NCBI GenBank assembly: GCA_945869905.1
Contig: CAMBQD010000029.1
Location: forward strand, 1-8,904
Reading direction: 5' to 3'
Length of the DNA stretch: 8,904 nucleotides
DNA from: an uncultured Clostridia bacterium
GTDB taxonomy: Bacteria > Bacillota > Clostridia > Oscillospirales > Acutalibacteraceae
This document shows, piece by piece, positions 1-6,367 of the stretch; within the stretch, counting starts at the first letter, position 1, and every line of letters starts with the position of its first letter. A program made the translations under genes and the position numbers. The notes beneath the pieces were generated by a model. The model did not search any database. It was not told the origin of the DNA and worked only from the letters and a program-made list of their open reading frames with translations.

Positions 1-429
1 GAGGCTATTGCCGCATTCATCGGCGTTAAGGTTGTGGCAGGAGATGTTGTTGTAATCCGTTATGAAGGTCCTAAGGGAGTTCCCGGTATGAGAGAAATGC
101 TTTCCCCCACCTCTGCCATTATAGGTATGGGACTTGGTTCATCAGTTGCTCTGCTTACCGACGGACGCTTTTCAGGTGCAACACGCGGTGCATCCATCGG
201 TCACGTTAGCCCTGAGGCTGCAATGGGCGGAACAATTGCTCTTGTTGAGGATGGCGACGAAATTGAAATTGATATCCCTGCAAGAGTTCTCAGAGTCAAT
301 GTTTCCGATGAGGTTTTGGCTGAAAGAAAAGCAAGGTGGCAGCCTCCTGTTCAGGAGCTCAGCGGTTATCTTAAGAGGTACGCACAGCACGTAACAAGCG
401 GTGCTAAGGGCGCTGTTTTTGAAGATTAG
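1..429 (+). CDS. ilvD: Dihydroxy-acid dehydratase, C-terminal part (partial, 5' end outside window)
   Basis: Reading frame 1 is open from the first base and gives 142 C-terminal residues. DHAD dehydrates 2,3-dihydroxy-isovalerate and 2,3-dihydroxy-3-methylvalerate to the 2-keto acids in valine, isoleucine and leucine synthesis, in the cytoplasm, using an Fe-S cluster. Visible family blocks are GDVVVIRYEGPKG (about fragment residues 14-26), PGMREMLSPTSAI (28-40), TDGRFSGATRG (53-63; its Ser is in the position proposed as catalytic base in this family) and the following IGHVSPEA block. The cluster-binding cysteines lie upstream of the window. The usual second Gly of GPKGGPGM is Val here, which may be tolerated variation. 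The family end fits the stop at 427-429. The same frame continues as an operon with the next gene, whose ribosome binding site overlaps this stop codon. IlvD is preferred to the related Edd/sugar-acid dehydratases because of the GPKG-PGMREM block. Confidence 0.96.
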   Translation, partial: EAIAAFIGVKVVAGDVVVIRYEGPKGVPGMREMLSPTSAIIGMGLGSSVALLTDGRFSGATRGASIGHVSPEAAMGGTIALVEDGDEIEIDIPARVLRVNVSDEVLAERKARWQPPVQELSGYLKRYAQHVTSGAKGAVFED

Positions 430-436
430 GAGTTTA

Positions 437-1084
437 ATGCCTATGAGTAGTGATAAAGGCGAGAAAACAAAAAAGTATAAAAAAGGTGTATTTAAAAATT
501 ACCTTGTATACATTCTTCCATTTCTTGCAATCGGGCTGATTGCTATGGTGATAGCCATTACTGTTGTTAACAAGCCTGCCACGGATTTTGTTCATAGGGT
601 TGAAAAGACATTGTCAATGGAGATCCGTGATGTTGAAATAAAAAACAGCTATTCAAATTCCAAGGACGGTAAAGACAAGCCGGAATACGGCGACCTTATG
701 GGTAATGTAACCATTGAAGCCTGCGGACTTAACTGTAATATATACTATGGTGATAACCGTGTGTCCTACAGGAACGGTGCAGGCTTTGATGAAAATACTG
801 CCCAATTCGGCACCGGCAAGGTAAGTGTAATAACAGGCTTTGATGAAACATATTTTTCAGCCTTGGAATATGTCCAAGAGGGTGACATCGTTACCGTTAC
901 CGTAGGCGATGAAAGGTACAGTTACAGTGTAACGGATACAGAATATATTGACACTGACACAATGGCATATCAGTCGGAAAATATGGATATGCTTGTTCTT
1001 CGCAGTATTTGCTCTGATTTTTCCGACCACGGCGGTGAATACCTTTATGTATTTGCCCAAGGAATTGATGGGGAGGGTAACTGA
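437..1084 (+). CDS. Membrane-anchored sortase-fold protein, catalytic residues apparently degenerate
   Basis: The product is 215 aa. A Lys-rich cytoplasmic start (about 7-20) is followed by one membrane segment (about 21-44) acting as an uncleaved signal anchor, then an extracellular domain. The stretch 85-207 follows the sortase beta-barrel pattern: YGDLMGNVTIEACGLNCNIYYG, then GKVSVITGFDETYFSAL..VQEGD, then TVTVGDERYSYSVTDTEYID, then MLVLRSICSDF and EYLYVFA. In active sortases the second block reads GH(R/D)..F..L and carries the catalytic His. Here that position is Phe135. Cys192 (codon 1010-1012) lies where the TLxTC cysteine is expected, and the Arg normally near the last strand is Tyr. 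It is therefore probably not a standard transpeptidase. AGGAG at 428-432 overlaps the ilvD stop and sits 4 bases before ATG 437; ATG 443 at 10 bases is an equally possible start. One base separates it from the next gene. The fold assignment is pattern-based and moderately sure; the function is unknown. Confidence 0.72.
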   Translation: MPMSSDKGEKTKKYKKGVFKNYLVYILPFLAIGLIAMVIAITVVNKPATDFVHRVEKTLSMEIRDVEIKNSYSNSKDGKDKPEYGDLMGNVTIEACGLNCNIYYGDNRVSYRNGAGFDENTAQFGTGKVSVITGFDETYFSALEYVQEGDIVTVTVGDERYSYSVTDTEYIDTDTMAYQSENMDMLVLRSICSDFSDHGGEYLYVFAQGIDGEGN

Positions 1085-1085
1085 T

Positions 1086-1940
1086 ATGGCTGATCTCCAT
1101 GAAAGCAAATCATCAAAAATTCTCAGAACCATACTATCCTTTGCCCTGTTTGCCGTGCTGATACTTTTAAGTATTTCAGTATGTGCCAAATCGGTGCTGC
1201 TCAATAAAAATTTTATTGAAGGTTTTTTTACCGACTATGAATATACAAGCTCTGTAAAAAGCAGTGTAATAGAATACACATCTGATATTTATCAGCGCAA
1301 CGGGCTTGATACCGATAATTTGGATAAAATATTCAGTGATAAGCTTATAAAGGAAACAGTAAAGGCTTATATTTCAAGCAGTACGGGCTTAGGAGCCGAG
1401 TATAACGAGAATACTTATACCGAGGAGATTAATGCAATATGCAAATCCGTCGGTGATGATGTAAAAAAGCAGGTGCGTGAAAAGCACCTGAATAACAATG
1501 ACAACGCCGTTGAAGAAATTGAAAATACGGTTAACGAGTATTTTACCAATGAAATAGATATTGGCGTATCAAATGTCAGAAATATGCTTAATATGGCGAA
1601 GATAGCTACTATTGCAGTTTTATGTATAAGTCTGTTTTTTGCCGTATCAATTGCACTGATTTTGTTCTATATAGGCAGCAAAAGATACCGTTCAATTCGT
1701 GCTGTAGGCATAAGCTTTTACACAGCCGGACTGTTTGATATGTTTTTTGCTTTAACGGCAACCGTTATATTCAGTATTAAGCGTATAGATATTTTCCCGA
1801 TTTATTTAAGGGAGCTGGTGATGAATTATATTCATTACGGCATCTGCAGTGTGGCTTTTGCAGGATTTTTTATGCTTTTTGTAGGACTGTTGATGTCATT
1901 TGCAGTTTGGAAAATCAGGAAGGGAAAAGCTCAGAGGTGA
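1086..1940 (+). CDS. Four-TM membrane protein with large loop after TM1, function unknown
   Basis: I do not recognise a family. The 284-aa product has a short charged N-terminus, TM1 at about 14-34, a soluble region at about 35-171 rich in Asp, Glu, Asn and Lys, TM2 at about 172-196, a short basic loop (GSKRYRS, 197-203), TM3 at about 205-231, and TM4 at about 250-275 with a basic tail (KIRKGKAQR). Basic residues after TM2 and TM4 suggest these sides are cytoplasmic, so the large loop is extracellular. This outline (TM1, big outside domain, TM2-4) resembles FtsX/MacB-type proteins in topology only; no sequence motif of those families was recognised. ATG 1086 was chosen because GGGAGGG at 1071-1077 precedes it by 8 bases and it begins 1 base after the upstream stop; the frame is open further upstream but only inside the previous gene. 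The next gene encodes an ABC ATPase, so this could be its membrane partner. Confidence 0.82.
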   Translation: MADLHESKSSKILRTILSFALFAVLILLSISVCAKSVLLNKNFIEGFFTDYEYTSSVKSSVIEYTSDIYQRNGLDTDNLDKIFSDKLIKETVKAYISSSTGLGAEYNENTYTEEINAICKSVGDDVKKQVREKHLNNNDNAVEEIENTVNEYFTNEIDIGVSNVRNMLNMAKIATIAVLCISLFFAVSIALILFYIGSKRYRSIRAVGISFYTAGLFDMFFALTATVIFSIKRIDIFPIYLRELVMNYIHYGICSVAFAGFFMLFVGLLMSFAVWKIRKGKAQR

Positions 1941-1944
1941 CAAT

Positions 1945-2703
1945 ATGGATAAGGATGTAGCAATTTCTGTTAATAATGTTACGATGACCTTTAATCTTAA
2001 TAAAGAAAAGGTGGATAATCTTAAGGAGTATGTGATTAAGCTTATCACACATAAGCTTGAGTACAAAAAGTTTTATGCCCTTAAGGATATTAATTTTCAG
2101 ATTAAAAAGGGAGAGCATTTGGCAATTATGGGCCTTAACGGCGCAGGAAAAAGTACACTGCTTAAAACAATTGTAGGCGTGTATAAGCCTGTTTCCGGAT
2201 CTGTTGAAAAATGCGGTGTAATTGCACCTCTTCTTGAACTGGGCGCCGGCTTTGAGCCAAACTATACAGGCGAGGAAAATATTTATCTTTATGGATCCAT
2301 ACTGGGATATGACAGAGCATATATTCAGCAAAAATTTGATGAAATCGTAGAGTTTTCCGAGCTTGGAAATTTCATAAAGGTTCCAATCAAAAACTATTCA
2401 AGCGGTATGAAGGCAAGACTGGGCTTTTCAATTGCAACTGCTGTGGAGCCGGATATACTGATACTTGACGAGGTTTTATCCGTAGGTGACGCAGGATTTA
2501 GGAAAAAAAGCTTGGCTAAGGTGCAGTCATTGTTTGATAAGGGAGTTACCGTTTTGTTTGTATCCCACAGCATTGAGCAGGTTAGGGCAATTTGCAACAA
2601 GGCAATTTTGCTTGAGCACGGCGAGATAATTGCACAGGGCGACCTTGACGAGGTTATCCCCGTATATGAGCAAAAGACTCAGAGAAAATCTGCTAAAAAA
2701 TAA
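1945..2703 (+). CDS. ABC transporter ATP-binding protein, Wzt/TagH (polysaccharide export) type
   Basis: This 252-aa ATPase would power export across the cytoplasmic membrane. Visible motifs are Walker A GLNGAGKST (63-71), the LLELGAGFEPNYTGEENIYL block (97-115) with an FDEIVEF stretch at 131-137, ABC signature YSSGM (151-155), Walker B ILILDE (171-176) followed by VLSVGD, and the H-loop VSH with His208. The LLELGAGF..TG.ENIYL and VGD blocks are typical of the Wzt/TagH/RfbB branch, which exports O-antigen, teichoic acid and other polysaccharides. There is no C-terminal carbohydrate-binding domain as in long Wzt proteins; the protein ends in a basic KTQRKSAKK tail soon after the nucleotide-binding domain. 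ATG 1945 follows AGAGGTG at 1933-1939, which overlaps the upstream stop at 1938-1940. No ABC-2 permease (Wzm/TagG-like, six TM) is adjacent; the upstream four-TM gene is the only candidate partner in the window. ATPase class is near certain; the substrate is unknown. Confidence 0.93.
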   Translation: MDKDVAISVNNVTMTFNLNKEKVDNLKEYVIKLITHKLEYKKFYALKDINFQIKKGEHLAIMGLNGAGKSTLLKTIVGVYKPVSGSVEKCGVIAPLLELGAGFEPNYTGEENIYLYGSILGYDRAYIQQKFDEIVEFSELGNFIKVPIKNYSSGMKARLGFSIATAVEPDILILDEVLSVGDAGFRKKSLAKVQSLFDKGVTVLFVSHSIEQVRAICNKAILLEHGEIIAQGDLDEVIPVYEQKTQRKSAKK

Positions 2704-2706
2704 ATG

Positions 2707-2746
2707 AAAAGACCTTTGAGCAATTGCAGCTCAAAGGTCTTTTTTT
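2707..2746. terminator. Bidirectional Rho-independent terminator between convergent genes
   Basis: An 11-bp perfect stem (GACCTTTGAGC at 2711-2721 with its complement at 2729-2739) encloses a 7-base loop (2722-2728). It is flanked by AAAA at 2707-2710 and a T run at 2740-2746, so either strand gives a hairpin followed by U residues. It terminates the ilvD/ABC block on the + strand just after the stop at 2701-2703. On the - strand the T run includes the last bases of trmB, so that gene's stop lies at the base of the stem and transcription stops directly after it. Confidence 0.93.
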
Positions 2747-3413
2747 ACAGTCTTGCCTCTAAACGATATATGGGGTATCCCATTGACGCAAATTTGTTTT
2801 CATATTCCGTAACTATATTTCCTTCAAAATCACTGTTGTGCAGGTCAAGGGATATATTTGACAGCTTAAAGCCGCAGGCGGAGAACTGCTCAATAGAATA
2901 TTCAAAAAAGTGCATATTGTCTGTCTTTTGGTATATCACGCCATCAGGCTTTATGATTTTTTTGTATATTTCAAGAAATCTTGGATTTGTCAGCCTGTGT
3001 GCAATGTGCCTGTGCTTTGGAAAAGGACAGGAAAAATTGAGATATATTTCCTCAACGGATTGCTCTTTTATATAAGAGGGCAGGTATTCGGCGGTGCCGC
3101 AAAGGAAGCGTATATTTTTTAACTGCATTTGTCTGGCACTGTCAATGGCAAGGATAAGCACATTTTTATTGCGCTCAACACAAAGAATATTTTTCTGTGG
3201 GTTAAGCTCGGCATAGGTACAGCCAAACTGACCCTTTCCACTGCCTATCTCAAGGCTGACAGGATTGTCATTGCCAAAAAGCTTCTTAAAATCAATTATA
3301 TGGTTTTCATTAACGGCGTCATTGTAATTCAATGAGTCGTTTTTCATTTCCGTTAAATAATCCGATGAGGCACTTATACGCTCATCAAGATTTTTCTTTC
3401 TTTTCATTCTCAT
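2745..3413 (-). CDS. trmB: tRNA (guanine-N7-)-methyltransferase TrmB
   Basis: This 222-aa cytoplasmic enzyme would transfer a methyl group from S-adenosylmethionine to N7 of G46 in the tRNA variable loop. The SAM-binding motif LEIGSGKGQF is at 54-63 with the acidic end of the next strand at Glu80. The family block EEIYLNFSCPFPKHRHIAHRLT is at 121-142, KTDN at 163-166, the EYSIEQF stretch at 171-177, and TEYENKFASMGYPIYRLE at 202-219. The length is normal for Firmicutes TrmB. The family block usually reads (S/P)DPWPK; here it is SCPFPK, with Cys129 (TGT, codon at 3027-3029) in place of a highly conserved Asp. ATG at 3413 is chosen because AAGG lies about 10 bases upstream; the Met two codons on is too far from it. 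It follows the dehydrogenase gene by 17 bases and is the last gene of the leftward operon, ending within the bidirectional terminator. Confidence 0.95.
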   Translation of the reverse strand: MRMKRKKNLDERISASSDYLTEMKNDSLNYNDAVNENHIIDFKKLFGNDNPVSLEIGSGKGQFGCTYAELNPQKNILCVERNKNVLILAIDSARQMQLKNIRFLCGTAEYLPSYIKEQSVEEIYLNFSCPFPKHRHIAHRLTNPRFLEIYKKIIKPDGVIYQKTDNMHFFEYSIEQFSACGFKLSNISLDLHNSDFEGNIVTEYENKFASMGYPIYRLEARL

Positions 3414-3430
3414 AATTTTGCTACCTTATA

Positions 3431-5026
3431 TCAATGCTCATCGCCCAAAACTGCGTGGGCGCACTTGACTCCGTCAACGGCGGCTGATATTATTCCGCCT
3501 GCATATCCTGCACCCTCACCGCAAGGATAAACACCTCTGATATTGCACTGTAAAAATTCATCTCTCAGTATCCTTACAGAGCTTGAGGAACGCGTTTCCG
3601 GAGCAGTTAAAACTGCGTCATACATATTAAATCCGTTTAGCTTTTTGTCCATTTCCGCAATGGCGGATTTCATAGTTGCCGACACCCTTGGCGGCAGACA
3701 TTCATCAAGATTTGTAAGCGTTACGCCGGTGGGGCAGGTAGGATTTACACTGCCCAGCTCCTTGCTTTCAACACCCTTCAGAAAATCTCCTACAAGCTGA
3801 GCAGGTGCATTGTAGTTACTGCCTGCCAAAAGATAAGCCTTGTGTTCAATTTCTCTTTGATAATATATTCCTGCCAAGGGATGCTCGCTGGGAAAATCCT
3901 TTGGCTCGATTCCCACCAGCAGAGCTGAATTTGCATTTTCTCCGTCACGTGCCAGTGAGCTCATACCGTTAACAATAACGCACTCCTTTTCACTGGCGGC
4001 GGCAACAACTGTACCACCGGGACACATACAAAAGGTGTATGCACCTCTTTCGTGGAGTCCGTGGCAGGCGAGCTTGTAGTCTGCGGCACCTAATTTTTCG
4101 TGACCTGCAAATTTTCCGTACTGCGCCTTGTCAATAAGCTTTTGGGGATGCTCAATTCTTGCACCTACGGAAAAAGGCTTTTGAATAATCTCCACACCCA
4201 TATTGTAAAGCATTTCCACCGTATCTCTGGCACTGTGACCGATTGCCATTATAACGCTGTCGGTTTCCAAATCAATTTGCTCAGAGTGATGAGAGTAGGT
4301 AATGCCGTGAATAAAGCCGTTGGCGCAAATCAGCCCTTCAAGCTTACATTCAAGCCTTACCTCGCCGCCTAAGGACTCAATCTTTTTTCTTATGTTTTTT
4401 ACAACAACAGCCAGCCTGTCCGTGCCGATATGGGGCTTTGAGGAATAGAGTATTTCCTCCGGTGCTCCTGCCTCATAAAGCTCCTGAAGAATTTTGCGGA
4501 TGAAAGGACTTTTTATTCCCGTTGTCAGCTTTCCGTCGGAAAATGTACCTGCTCCGCCTTCGCCGAACTGTACATTTGACTCCTCGTTAAGCTCCTTTGT
4601 TTTCCAAAAACGGTTTACATCCTTGGTACGTGTGTCAACATCCTTGCCTCTTTCAAGAATAATGGGCTTCAAACCTGCCTGTGCCAGTATAAGCCCTGCA
4701 AACATACCTGCCGGACCAAAGCCCACAACAACAGGTCTGAATTTGCTTACTCGCCTGTTTTCAGGCAGATTATATACATACGGCTTCACAAGCTGCACCT
4801 TATTTGATTTGCATTTGGATATGATTTGATTTTCGTCAAGAGATATATTTACATCTACCGAATAGGTAAAATGGACGTCGTCCTTTTTCCTTGCGTCAAC
4901 ACTCTTTTTATAAATAGTATAGGAGTCTATATATTTTTCGTTTATTTTCAAAAGCTTTGCCGCTTTTGCTTTCAGCAGACTCTCCTCTTCGTCAAGAGAT
5001 AATCTGATTTCATTAATTCTAATCAT
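3431..5026 (-). CDS. FAD-dependent dehydrogenase of the COG2509 type
   Basis: The 531-aa product looks like a cytoplasmic flavoprotein of the uncharacterised 'NAD(FAD)-utilizing dehydrogenase' family. An N-terminal domain of about 95 residues (IRINEIRLSLDEEE at the start) precedes the dinucleotide-binding motif VVGFGPAGMFAG (100-111) with its acidic strand end ILERG (123-127). Further family blocks are QFGEGGAGTFSDGKLTTG (153-170), VIMAIGHSARDT (258-269), FCMCPGGTVVAA (332-343) and the C-terminal FAD motif VYPCGEGAGYAGGI (499-512). The frame is open a further 68 codons upstream, but those lie inside the neighbouring gene. ATG 5026 has an AAAGG about 10 bases before it and begins 13 bases after the upstream stop, so it is preferred. 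The reaction is not known for the family. Repeated GG-rich loops and the acidic strand end support FAD binding. It sits between another flavoprotein and trmB in one operon. Confidence 0.92.
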   Translation of the reverse strand: MIRINEIRLSLDEEESLLKAKAAKLLKINEKYIDSYTIYKKSVDARKKDDVHFTYSVDVNISLDENQIISKCKSNKVQLVKPYVYNLPENRRVSKFRPVVVGFGPAGMFAGLILAQAGLKPIILERGKDVDTRTKDVNRFWKTKELNEESNVQFGEGGAGTFSDGKLTTGIKSPFIRKILQELYEAGAPEEILYSSKPHIGTDRLAVVVKNIRKKIESLGGEVRLECKLEGLICANGFIHGITYSHHSEQIDLETDSVIMAIGHSARDTVEMLYNMGVEIIQKPFSVGARIEHPQKLIDKAQYGKFAGHEKLGAADYKLACHGLHERGAYTFCMCPGGTVVAAASEKECVIVNGMSSLARDGENANSALLVGIEPKDFPSEHPLAGIYYQREIEHKAYLLAGSNYNAPAQLVGDFLKGVESKELGSVNPTCPTGVTLTNLDECLPPRVSATMKSAIAEMDKKLNGFNMYDAVLTAPETRSSSSVRILRDEFLQCNIRGVYPCGEGAGYAGGIISAAVDGVKCAHAVLGDEH

Positions 5027-5039
5027 ATTAATATACCTT

Positions 5040-6137
5040 TTATTTATCAGCAATAATTTGGTTTGCAGTGCATATACCGCTGTACCATGCAAAATTAAGG
5101 TTAAAGCCTCCGCATTCAAACTGCCTGTCAAGCACTTCACCGCAGGCATAAAGCCCTTTAACCGATTTCGACTTAAAGCCGTCAAAATCTTCAAGGCTTG
5201 CACCGCCGTTTGTGATTTGCGCAAAGTCAAAGCCCTTTGTGCCGGTGATAATCAGCCTCCAGTTTTTTGCAAAGCAGGCGGCTTTTTCGATATCCTGTTC
5301 AGCCTGCTTCATTATAATATCGGAAAGCTCATTTCCCAGTATCCCTTTTAAATTGCCGAATTTTCCAAGATACCGTTTTAATTCTTCGTGGCTGATATCA
5401 GGTAACAGGTCAATAACTGCGTGGCATCTTTGCGGTGAAGGCTTTGCAAAATTCTCCGCCACTGCCACGGATAAATTCATAGTAACAATTCCCGACAGTC
5501 CGTAGTCGGTGAAAAGCACCTCGCCGTATTCCTCCTCAACGGTTGCTCCGTCAAGCTGAATTGCCATTTTGCATTTTACCCTGTGACCCTTCAGCAGTCT
5601 GGGATATTTGCTTGATGAGGTCAGCTGAACAAGGGCAGGAGTAAGAGCTGTTATATTATGCCCGAGGGCTTCTAAAAGTCTGTAACCGCTTCCGTTTGAG
5701 CCGAGATTTTTCTGCGCCATACCTCCGGCGGCAATAACAACATTGTCTGCAAAAAATATTCCCTTGTCAGTGGTTACGCAAAGATTACTGTCAATATCCG
5801 TAACCGTGCAGTCCGTTATTATTTCAACACCCAAGCTGCTGCATTGGCTTATCAGTATATCCGCAACTGTTGACGCCTGATTTGAATAAGGGTATATTCT
5901 GCCTTCCTCATCAGCTCTTGCAACAAGTCCGATACCGTTGAAAAAATCCATAACCTCACTGCAGTGTTCTGCCCTTGTATTTGAAAGATTACACCGTCCG
6001 TTACCTGTGGCAAGTATTTTTTTGCCGGCACGTTCCATACGCTCAAGTATGATAACGTCATGCGCAGGGTCTGCTTGCTTTAGCCTTACGGCACAGGCAA
6101 GCCCCGATGCACCGGCGCCTATTATAATTGTGGTCAT
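5040..6137 (-). CDS. HI0933-family (YhiN/BaiN-like) NAD(P)/FAD-dependent oxidoreductase
   Basis: The 365-aa product starts with a classic Rossmann FAD motif, IIIGAGASGLA (4-14), with ILERMERAGKKILATGNGRCNLSN at 30-53, the hallmark of the HI0933 family. Later blocks are EGRIYPYSNQAS (78-89), VVIAAGGMAQ (133-142), VLFTDYGLSGI (207-217), FDFAQITNGGAS (303-314) and GLYACGEVLD...GGFNLNFAWYSG (328-354). The family includes BaiN, proposed in bile-acid metabolism, and proteins labelled aminoacetone oxidase; the true substrate of this member cannot be read from sequence. It seems short for a family usually near 400 aa: the region between NLSN and FFNGIGL (53-70) is compact. ATG 6137 was chosen because AGGTGA lies 5 bases upstream and because it starts the FAD strand directly; a further upstream in-frame codon has no such support. 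It is the first gene of the leftward operon, with its own promoter upstream. Confidence 0.92.
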   Translation of the reverse strand: MTTIIIGAGASGLACAVRLKQADPAHDVIILERMERAGKKILATGNGRCNLSNTRAEHCSEVMDFFNGIGLVARADEEGRIYPYSNQASTVADILISQCSSLGVEIITDCTVTDIDSNLCVTTDKGIFFADNVVIAAGGMAQKNLGSNGSGYRLLEALGHNITALTPALVQLTSSSKYPRLLKGHRVKCKMAIQLDGATVEEEYGEVLFTDYGLSGIVTMNLSVAVAENFAKPSPQRCHAVIDLLPDISHEELKRYLGKFGNLKGILGNELSDIIMKQAEQDIEKAACFAKNWRLIITGTKGFDFAQITNGGASLEDFDGFKSKSVKGLYACGEVLDRQFECGGFNLNFAWYSGICTANQIIADK

Positions 6138-6167
6138 TGATGTCACCTGCACTGTTTGTATTAACTG

Positions 6168-6197
6168 TTTATATATAATAATATAAAACTGCGTCAA
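6168..6197 (-). promoter_or_regulatory. Promoter of the leftward flavoprotein/trmB operon
   Basis: On the minus strand TTGACG (+ strand 6192-6197) is followed after 18 bases by TATAAA (6168-6173), or after 16 bases by TATATA (6170-6175), in a very AT-rich stretch. It lies about 30 bases upstream of the HI0933-type start codon, leaving a short untranslated leader. The -35 matches the sigma-A consensus at five of six positions. Exact -10 choice is uncertain. Confidence 0.7.
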
Positions 6198-6221
6198 TTG
6201 CAAATTTTTTTATTAAAAGGC

Positions 6222-6250
6222 TTGACTATTTCTTTTCACTGTGCTATATT
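6222..6250 (+). promoter_or_regulatory. Sigma-A promoter of the rpmG-secE-nusG block (extended -10)
   Basis: TTGACT (6222-6227) and TATATT (6245-6250) are separated by exactly 17 bases, and TGC directly precedes the -10, giving an extended -10 element. Transcription would begin near 6257, about 110 bases before the rpmG start codon. It lies back to back with the leftward promoter, with 24 bases between the two -35 boxes. Confidence 0.87.
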
Positions 6251-6256
6251 AGTCAT

Positions 6257-6367
6257 ACCTCTTAGCAGGTTAGTTAATTTGAGCCGATAGGCCTTATTTT
6301 TTTGCCTGCGTTGCATGTCGCATTATGAGGGAGATTATTTATCGAAATTTAAACGGAGGTGCTATTT
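6257..6367 (+). promoter_or_regulatory. Structured 5' leader of rpmG (unassigned)
   Basis: About 110 untranslated bases separate the predicted transcription start from rpmG. GCAGG (6265-6269) can pair with CCTGC (6305-6309), enclosing a smaller GCC-GATA-GGC hairpin (6283-6292) and a T run (6297-6303). TGCG (6307-6310) can instead pair with CGCA (6319-6322), which excludes the first pairing. The rpmG ribosome binding site GGAGGT is at 6355-6360, 7 bases before the start. No known riboswitch or ribosomal-protein leader was recognised, so a regulatory role is only a possibility. Confidence 0.35.

Noticed and set aside
61..90. Val replacing the second Gly of the IlvD GPKGGPGM motif
   Set aside because: The rest of the protein is well conserved and this position varies among dehydratases; not enough to call a defect.
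401..437. GTG at 401 as start of the sortase-like gene
   Set aside because: It lies within ilvD with no SD; ATG 437 or 443 follows AGGAG at 428-432.
5027..5230. 68-codon N-terminal extension of the COG2509 protein
   Set aside because: It overlaps the neighbouring gene in another frame, and the ATG at 5026 has a good SD.
6138..6367. T-box or metabolite riboswitch in the divergent region
   Set aside because: No T-box TGGNACC-like motif, specifier stem or recognised riboswitch core was seen.
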